A stretch of DNA of 64,000 nucleotides from Pseudomonas parafulva (GTDB lineage: Bacteria > Pseudomonadota > Gammaproteobacteria > Pseudomonadales > Pseudomonadaceae): contig NZ_CP019952.1 in the NCBI RefSeq assembly GCF_002021815.1, positions 4,557,001 through 4,621,000 of the forward strand, in the 5' to 3' direction. The notes below the pieces were generated by a model. It did no database searches. It was not told the origin of the DNA and was given only the letters and a program-made list of their open reading frames with translations. Positions 58,552 to 64,000 of this stretch are shown one piece after another (the first letter of the stretch is position 1; each line of letters begins with the position of its first letter). A program made the position numbers and the translations under genes.

Positions 58552-59934
58552 CTACACCGTGTGCAGGTACCAGTTGTATTCGAGGTCGGAAATCGACGCC
58601 TCGAATTCGGCCAGCTCGCTGTCCTTGCAGGCCACGAAGACATCGATGTAGTGCGCACTGATGTATTGCCTGAGTACGTCACTGTCTTCCAGCGCACGCA
58701 ACGCGTCGCGCAGGTTGTTCGCAAGGCTCTGCTCCAGTTGCTCGAAAGCATTGCCTTCAATGGGCGCCTGCGGCTCGATCTGGTGGGTCAGGCCATGGTG
58801 AACGCCAGCAAGAATCACAGCAAGCATTAGGTAGGGATTGGCGTCTGCACCTGCCACGCGATGTTCCAGGCGCGTGCTTCGGCTGTTTTCTGTCGGTACA
58901 CGCAGGGCGACGGTACGGTTATCCAAGCCCCAGCCTGGGGCATTTGGCACATTGAACTGGGCGCCGAACCTGCGATACGAATTGATGTTCGGGCACAGGA
59001 AGGCCATGGACGCAGGGAGCGTCTGCAGCATGCCGCCGATAGCATGGCGCAGAGCGTCGCACCTCATTGGGTCTTCGCTTGCAAAGAGGTTCCTGCCGCT
59101 GTGTTTTTCCACCAGCGACAGGTGAACATGTAGACCACTGCCCGCCTGGCCGGGATAGGGCTTGGCCATGAATGTCGTGTCCATTTCGTGGTCGTAGGCA
59201 ACGTTCTTGATCAGGCGCTTGAGCAGGATCGCTTGATCACAAGCTTTCAGAGGGTCAGCCACGTGATGCAGATTGACCTTGAACTGCGCAGGTGCGCTTT
59301 CCTTGACGATGGCATCCACCGGCAAGCCCTGGGCCTTTGCCGCTTCGAGAATGTCCTGCAAACAGTCGGCGTACTCGTCCAGGTCGTCGATGAAGTAGGC
59401 CTGGGTCGAATGGGCACGCTTGCCGGATAACGGCGAGCGCGGCGGCTGCGGTCGCCCATTGAGGTTGTCCTGGTCGATCAGGTAGAACTCGAGCGCCAAC
59501 GCAACGCACAGGGACAGGCCCAGCGCGTCGAACCGGCTCACGACCTGACGCAAGACCTCGCGCGGATCAGCGAAGAACGGCTGACCGTCCAGTTCGTGCA
59601 TGGTCATGAGCAACTGGGCGGTGGGACGCTTCTGCCAGGGCTCGTGCGCAAGCGTATCGGCAATGGGGTAGCAGATGCGATCGGCATCGCCCATATCCAG
59701 GCCCAGCCCGGTGCTTTCTACGGTGGCGCCGTTGATGTCGAGCGCAAACAGCGATGCCGGCAGGTTGATGCCTCGCCCATACACCTTGTGCAAGCTGGCC
59801 CGCTCGATGCGCTTGCCGCGCACGACTCCATTCATATCGGCAATCAGCAAGTCGACGTACTGGGTGTCGGGGTGTGCCTGCAGGAAGTCATTCATCTCGC
59901 GTGAGGAACGGGCGCACGGGGCTACCGACGTCAT
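58552..59934 (-). CDS. Gamma-glutamylpolyamine synthetase-like (glutamine synthetase family)
   Basis: 460-residue enzyme of the type III-like glutamine synthetase family, with the ATP-binding region KPYPGQAGSGLHVHLSLVEK and GSN-type RRFGAQFNVPNAPGWGLDN. In Pseudomonas the PauA-type members ligate glutamate to putrescine, cadaverine or other amines as the first step of polyamine breakdown. The start MTSVAPCARSSREMN was chosen over a longer open frame that reads through the promoter. It is divergent from the LysR gene and next to the permease. Confidence 0.88.
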   Translation of the reverse strand: MTSVAPCARSSREMNDFLQAHPDTQYVDLLIADMNGVVRGKRIERASLHKVYGRGINLPASLFALDINGATVESTGLGLDMGDADRICYPIADTLAHEPWQKRPTAQLLMTMHELDGQPFFADPREVLRQVVSRFDALGLSLCVALALEFYLIDQDNLNGRPQPPRSPLSGKRAHSTQAYFIDDLDEYADCLQDILEAAKAQGLPVDAIVKESAPAQFKVNLHHVADPLKACDQAILLKRLIKNVAYDHEMDTTFMAKPYPGQAGSGLHVHLSLVEKHSGRNLFASEDPMRCDALRHAIGGMLQTLPASMAFLCPNINSYRRFGAQFNVPNAPGWGLDNRTVALRVPTENSRSTRLEHRVAGADANPYLMLAVILAGVHHGLTHQIEPQAPIEGNAFEQLEQSLANNLRDALRALEDSDVLRQYISAHYIDVFVACKDSELAEFEASISDLEYNWYLHTV

Positions 59935-60140
59935 GGCTGTACATCCTTTGCTGGGCTGCGGCGATGTGGAGAGACGGCTGGCGCCTGGTAGGCGACGATG
60001 GTTGCAGCTGTTGTTGTTTTCACTTTCCCATCGTGGGGATTGGTAACCGCAGCGGGCGCATTGATTCCCGGGGGTCGTTTCACTATAAAATGGCTCTGAC
60101 GCAACAGAAATTGGCAATTCGGCAACGAGAGCGTGCACCA

Positions 60141-61013
60141 ATGCAATATCAAATTACCCATGCCGATCTTTCCCTGGTTCTGGCGTTGGAACGCGGGCGC
60201 TCTCTGGCCAAGGCGGCCGAGTTGCTCAAAGTGGACGTATCGACCGTTTTCCGGTCGATACGCCGCCTGGAGTCGGCGCTGGGCACGGCTCTGTTCGTCA
60301 AGAGCCGCAAAGGCTACTTGCCTACCGATACTGCACAGGCCCTCGCCGAGCAGGCCGAGCGCGCCGAGCAAGCACTCGAGGCGGCGCGCATTGCCATGAC
60401 CAGCGGTGAACAGGTCGTCAGCGGCACCGTGCGCCTGACCTGCACTGAGGCCGTCATGCACAGCCTGCTGCTGCCTGCACTGGCCGACTTCATGCAGAAT
60501 TACCCCGCGCTGTCGCTGGAGATGGGCACCTCAAACGTGTTCGCCAACCTCAGCCGGCGAGATGCAGACATCGCCCTGCGTTTGACCAACACGCCTCCCG
60601 AACACCTGGTGGGGCGCAACCTGGGGTCAACGTCCTACGTGATATGTGGCCAACCTCAGTGGCGCGACCGCCTCGGTGAAAGCGCCAGCGCGGTGCCATG
60701 GATCGCGCCGGATGACGCCATGCAGGACCATCCGACGGTGGTCTGGCGCAACCAGCAACACCCTGGCCTAAGCCCGCGCTACCAGTGCAGCAGCATGTCC
60801 ACCATTGCCCAACTGGTCACCGCTGGCCTGGGCGTGGCAGCGCTGCCGGACTACATGGTGCATAGCCTGCCAGGGGTCGATGCACTCAGCGGGCCGCTGC
60901 CAGGTTGCGACACCCAGTTGTGGCTCTTGACCCGACCGGACTGCCGCGCGCTGCGCTCGGTCCAAACCCTTTTCGAGGAGCTCACCCCGCGGTTGCGCGA
61001 CGCAATGCTCTGA
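60141..61013 (+). CDS. LysR-family regulator divergent from the glutamylpolyamine synthetase
   Basis: 290-residue LysR-type regulator (helix-turn-helix residues 4-62: LSLVLALERGRSLAKAAELL, DVSTVFRSIRRLESAL). Effector domain VRLTCTEAVMHSLLLPALAD follows. Divergent from the synthetase gene across 206 bases that include TATAAAA near 60084-60091, a -10 candidate. It probably controls the synthetase-permease pair in response to an amine. Confidence 0.92.
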   Translation: MQYQITHADLSLVLALERGRSLAKAAELLKVDVSTVFRSIRRLESALGTALFVKSRKGYLPTDTAQALAEQAERAEQALEAARIAMTSGEQVVSGTVRLTCTEAVMHSLLLPALADFMQNYPALSLEMGTSNVFANLSRRDADIALRLTNTPPEHLVGRNLGSTSYVICGQPQWRDRLGESASAVPWIAPDDAMQDHPTVVWRNQQHPGLSPRYQCSSMSTIAQLVTAGLGVAALPDYMVHSLPGVDALSGPLPGCDTQLWLLTRPDCRALRSVQTLFEELTPRLRDAML

Positions 61014-61160
61014 GGTTATTGTCGGGGCCATTGCAAGGCGTCTATGGCGGTCCTTGCACTGCGTCCCAGAGGTATCGTCAGGCCTGGCAAACGCGGGCAT
61101 GCACCGCAGTACCTGAATGACTCGCACCGCACCGCACGGCGGCGCTCGACAAAACAGCGC

Positions 61161-61189
61161 TTCCCTATTGGCTGGTGAATTTTTATACT
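61161..61189 (+). promoter_or_regulatory. Predicted sigma70 promoter of rpoZ-spoT
   Basis: TTCCCT and a strong TATACT -10 box are 17 bases apart, about 60 bases upstream of rpoZ. No other promoter-like element is seen in the 61014-61250 gap. Confidence 0.5.
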
Positions 61190-61250
61190 ATCGAGTCCGC
61201 CTGCCCACTAATGGGCTGCACGCCTACCGCATTTGCTACTGAGGAAGACC

Positions 61251-61514
61251 ATGGCCCGCGTAACTGTTGAAGACTGCCTGGAACACGTGGATAACCGTTT
61301 TGAGCTGGTCATGCTCTCGACCAAGCGCGCTCGCCAGCTGGCGACCGGCGGTAAAGAGCCACGCGTTGCGTGGGAAAACGACAAGCCCACCGTCGTTGCC
61401 CTGCGCGAAATCGCCGAAGGCATCGTGACCAACGAATTCATCGCCGCTGAAGAAATTGTCACCGAGGATCCGGTCTTTGCCGCGTTCGAGGACGAGTCGA
61501 ACGAGGCTGTCTGA
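61251..61514 (+). CDS. rpoZ: RNA polymerase omega subunit
   Basis: 87-residue omega subunit ([30 protein letters not shown]), which helps assemble RNA polymerase and contributes to ppGpp binding. It starts at the ATG with GAGGAAG upstream, 60 bases before spoT. Co-transcription with spoT is likely and usual. Confidence 0.97.
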   Translation: MARVTVEDCLEHVDNRFELVMLSTKRARQLATGGKEPRVAWENDKPTVVALREIAEGIVTNEFIAAEEIVTEDPVFAAFEDESNEAV

Positions 61515-61573
61515 TTGATGCCCGGTCGACGTCGCAAGGCGCAAGGCCCCCTATCTCGGCAGGAGGCTAAGCC

Positions 61574-63682
61574 ATGCCGGGTATAGAGGCCTTGGCCGAA
61601 CGGCTGTCGACTTACCTGGGCCCCGAACAGGTCAACCTGGTACGGCGTGCCTACTTCTACGCAGAACAAGCGCACGATGGGCAACGTCGCCGCAGTGGCG
61701 AGCCCTACGTAACGCACCCGTTGGCCGTGGCCAGCATCCTTGCCGACATGCACATGGACCATCAAAGCCTGATGGCAGCCATGCTCCATGACGTGATCGA
61801 AGACACCGGCATTGCCAAGGAAGCCCTCAGCCAGCAGTTTGGCGAGACGGTTGCCGAGCTGGTGGACGGCGTCAGCAAGCTGACCCAGATGAACTTCGAA
61901 ACCAAGGCCGAGGCGCAAGCCGAGAACTTCCAGAAAATGGCCATGGCCATGGCACGCGACATTCGCGTGATCCTGGTCAAGCTGGCCGACCGCCTGCATA
62001 ACATGCGCACCCTGGAAGTGCTGTCCGGCGAGAAACGACGCCGGATTGCCAAGGAAACCCTCGAGATCTACGCCCCCATCGCCAACCGCCTGGGGATGCA
62101 CACGGTACGCGTCGAGTTCGAAGACCTTGGCTTCAAGGCCATGCACCCGATGCGCTCGTCGCTGATTCATCGCGCCGTCAAAAGTGCACGGGGCAACCGC
62201 AAGGAAATCGTCGCCAAGATCGAGCAGTCACTGGCCAACTGCCTGGCTGCCGACGGTATCGAAGGCGAGATCAGTGGCCGGCAAAAACACCTCTATGGCA
62301 TCTACAAGAAGATGCGCGGCAAGCGTCGCGCCTTCAACGAGATCATGGACGTGTATGCCTTCCGCATCATCGTCGACAAGGTCGATACCTGCTACCGCGT
62401 CCTCGGTGCCGTGCACAACCTGTACAAACCGCTGCCAGGGCGGTTCAAGGACTATATCGCCATTCCCAAGGCCAACGGCTATCAGTCGTTGCACACCACC
62501 TTGTTCGGCATGCACGGCGTGCCCATCGAAATCCAGATCCGTACGCGCGAAATGGAAGAGATGGCCAATAACGGTATCGCTGCGCACTGGCTGTACAAGG
62601 CCAATGGGGATGAGCAGCCCAAGGGCAACCATGCCCGTGCCAGGCAGTGGGTCAAAGGCATCCTTGAATTGCAGCAACGTGCAGGCAACTCGCTGGAGTT
62701 CATCGAGAGCGTCAAGATCGACCTGTTCCCGGACGAGGTGTACGTCTTCACGCCCAAAGGCCGCATCATGGAGCTGCCCAAGGGTTCCACTGCCGTGGAC
62801 TTCGCCTACGCAGTGCACACCGACGTTGGCAACAGCTGCATCGCATGCCGTATCAACCGGCGCCTGGCACCGCTCTCCGAGCCGTTGCAGAGTGGCTCGA
62901 CGGTAGAGATCGTCAGCGCACCGGGGGCTCGACCCAATCCGGCGTGGCTCAATTTCGTGGTCACCGGCAAGGCGCGCACACATATTCGCCATGCGCTCAA
63001 GCAGCAGCGCCGCTCCGAATCCATCAGCCTGGGCGAGCGGCTGCTCAACAAGGTACTGACTGGTTTCGACAGCGCGCTGGATCAGATTCCCCGCGAGCGC
63101 GTGCAGGCAATCCTCAGCGAATACCGCCTGGAATTGATCGAAGACCTGCTTGAAGACATCGGGCTGGGCAACCGCATGGCCTACGTGGTCGCGCGCCGTC
63201 TGCTGTCTGCAGAAGGCGAGCAACTGCCGGCCCCCGAAGGTCCGCTGGCGATTCGCGGTACCGAAGGCCTGGTGCTCAGCTATGCCAAGTGCTGCACGCC
63301 GATTCCGGGCGACCCGATCGTGGGTCACCTTTCGGCGGGCAAGGGCATGGTCGTGCACCTTGAGAACTGCCGAAACATCAGTGAAATTCGCCACAACCCC
63401 GAGAAATGCGTCCAGCTTTCCTGGGCCAAGGACATCACTGGCGAATTCAACGTCGAGTTGCGCGTAGAGCTGGAGCACCAGCGCGGCCTGATTGCCTTGC
63501 TGGCCAGCAGCGTCAACGCGGCCGATGGCAACATCGAGAAGATCAGCATGGACGAACGCGACGGCCGTATCAGCGTGGTCCAACTGGTGGTCAGCGTGCA
63601 CGACCGCGTGCACCTGGCGCGTGTGATCAAGAAGCTGCGTACCCTGACCGGTGTGGTTCGCATCACCCGCATGCGTACGTAG
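61574..63682 (+). CDS. spoT: Bifunctional (p)ppGpp synthetase/hydrolase SpoT
   Basis: 702-residue RelA/SpoT homologue that makes and degrades the alarmone (p)ppGpp. N-terminal HD hydrolase domain (LHDVIEDT, His72-Asp73), the synthetase domain ([20 protein letters not shown]), a TGS domain (around residue 390), a helical part and a C-terminal ACT domain. The complete HD motif supports active hydrolysis, the mark of SpoT. It follows rpoZ by 60 bases and precedes ridA by 23. Confidence 0.97.
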   Translation: MPGIEALAERLSTYLGPEQVNLVRRAYFYAEQAHDGQRRRSGEPYVTHPLAVASILADMHMDHQSLMAAMLHDVIEDTGIAKEALSQQFGETVAELVDGVSKLTQMNFETKAEAQAENFQKMAMAMARDIRVILVKLADRLHNMRTLEVLSGEKRRRIAKETLEIYAPIANRLGMHTVRVEFEDLGFKAMHPMRSSLIHRAVKSARGNRKEIVAKIEQSLANCLAADGIEGEISGRQKHLYGIYKKMRGKRRAFNEIMDVYAFRIIVDKVDTCYRVLGAVHNLYKPLPGRFKDYIAIPKANGYQSLHTTLFGMHGVPIEIQIRTREMEEMANNGIAAHWLYKANGDEQPKGNHARARQWVKGILELQQRAGNSLEFIESVKIDLFPDEVYVFTPKGRIMELPKGSTAVDFAYAVHTDVGNSCIACRINRRLAPLSEPLQSGSTVEIVSAPGARPNPAWLNFVVTGKARTHIRHALKQQRRSESISLGERLLNKVLTGFDSALDQIPRERVQAILSEYRLELIEDLLEDIGLGNRMAYVVARRLLSAEGEQLPAPEGPLAIRGTEGLVLSYAKCCTPIPGDPIVGHLSAGKGMVVHLENCRNISEIRHNPEKCVQLSWAKDITGEFNVELRVELEHQRGLIALLASSVNAADGNIEKISMDERDGRISVVQLVVSVHDRVHLARVIKKLRTLTGVVRITRMRT

Positions 63683-63705
63683 TCCGCCAACCGCAAGGAG
63701 TCATC

Positions 63706-64000
63706 ATGAGCAAGACCGTCATCAACAGCGACAAGGCCCCTGCCGCCATCGGCACCTATTCGCAGGCGATCAAGGCCGGTAACACCGTGTACATGTCTGG
63801 CCAGATCCCACTGGACCCCAAGACCATGGAACTGGTCGAAGGCTTCGAGGCCCAGACCGTCCAGGTGTTCGAGAACCTCAAGGCTGTGGCGGAAGAAGCA
63901 GGCGGTTCGTTCAAGGACATCGTCAAGCTGAACATCTTCCTGACCGACCTGAGCAATTTCGCCAAGGTCAACGAGGTGATGGGTCGCTACTTCGAGCAGC
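63706..64000 (+). CDS. ridA: RidA family enamine/imine deaminase (cut by the right edge)
   Basis: 98 residues are visible of a protein normally about 126 long. It begins [20 protein letters not shown] and contains the family motif [16 protein letters not shown]. RidA hydrolyses reactive 2-aminoacrylate intermediates from PLP enzymes. It follows spoT by 23 bases, with AAGGAG upstream of its ATG. The C-terminus, including the usual arginine ligand, lies outside this window. Confidence 0.95.
   Translation, partial: MSKTVINSDKAPAAIGTYSQAIKAGNTVYMSGQIPLDPKTMELVEGFEAQTVQVFENLKAVAEEAGGSFKDIVKLNIFLTDLSNFAKVNEVMGRYFEQ

Noticed and set aside
62228..63613. 461-residue open frame opposite spoT
   Set aside because: A shadow of spoT codon positions, with no start context and no domain.

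Overview
The window is 64 kb of chromosomal DNA from a Pseudomonas, most likely the P. putida group. High GC and GC-rich third codon positions, REP-like palindromes near 31.7-31.9 kb, and the genes algC, crc, dadA-dadX, and amaA-amaB-hglS in the order known from P. putida all point there. I recognise that order from memory; no search was run. No tRNA, rRNA, CRISPR array, prophage, transposase or replication origin is visible. Nearly all the DNA is coding.

Layout. 0-6.3 kb: nitrogen sensing and transport (glnK-amtB, behind a sigma54-type promoter with NtrC-like boxes), ubiK, a large Sel1/TPR-like protein of unknown function, and a comM/YifB AAA ATPase. 6.3-13.3 kb: accessory metabolism, with an alpha/beta hydrolase-SDR pair followed by a LysR gene, then a four-gene minus-strand cluster (YcaC-like hydrolase, membrane-anchored ABM-domain protein, haloperoxidase-like esterase, YtcJ-like amidohydrolase). 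13.5-14.9 kb: an MscS channel fused to a degenerate cyclic-nucleotide-binding domain. 14.9-20.4 kb: the lysine/pipecolate/2-aminoadipate module (amaA, amaB, LysR regulator, hglS).

20.4-26.7 kb: a chemoreceptor gene broken by a frameshift, a LysR-MATE divergent pair, and a GGDEF-EAL protein. 27-36.3 kb: rep, xpt, a CoA-transferase family gene, REP sequences, a cytochrome c5, a cupin-type XRE regulator, and the D/L-alanine module (alr/dadX, dadA, Lrp-type dadR). 36.3-44.9 kb: a cysteine-cluster protein, a PuuB-like oxidase, DUF1127, a MocR regulator with a clear repeat operator, a phospholipase D lipoprotein, an MFS transporter, a KauB/PuuC-like aldehyde dehydrogenase and a cupin.

44.9-56.9 kb is a housekeeping block: rpmG, rpmB, an orphan solute-binding protein, radC, coaBC, dut, algC, argB, pyrE, crc, a DUF4870 gene, rph, yicC and gmk. 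56.9-61.0 kb carries a permease, a gamma-glutamylpolyamine synthetase-like gene and its divergent LysR regulator, placed between gmk and rpoZ. The window ends with rpoZ, spoT and a ridA gene cut by the right edge.

The genes share a catabolic theme. Lysine goes through pipecolate and aminoadipate to 2-oxoadipate and 2-hydroxyglutarate (amaA, amaB, hglS). Alanine racemisation and oxidation use alr and dadA. Polyamine breakdown is represented by the glutamine synthetase-like ligase, the PuuB-like oxidase and the KauB-like dehydrogenase, scattered over 22 kb. The global regulators of carbon and nutrient status (crc, glnK, spoT) are in the same window.
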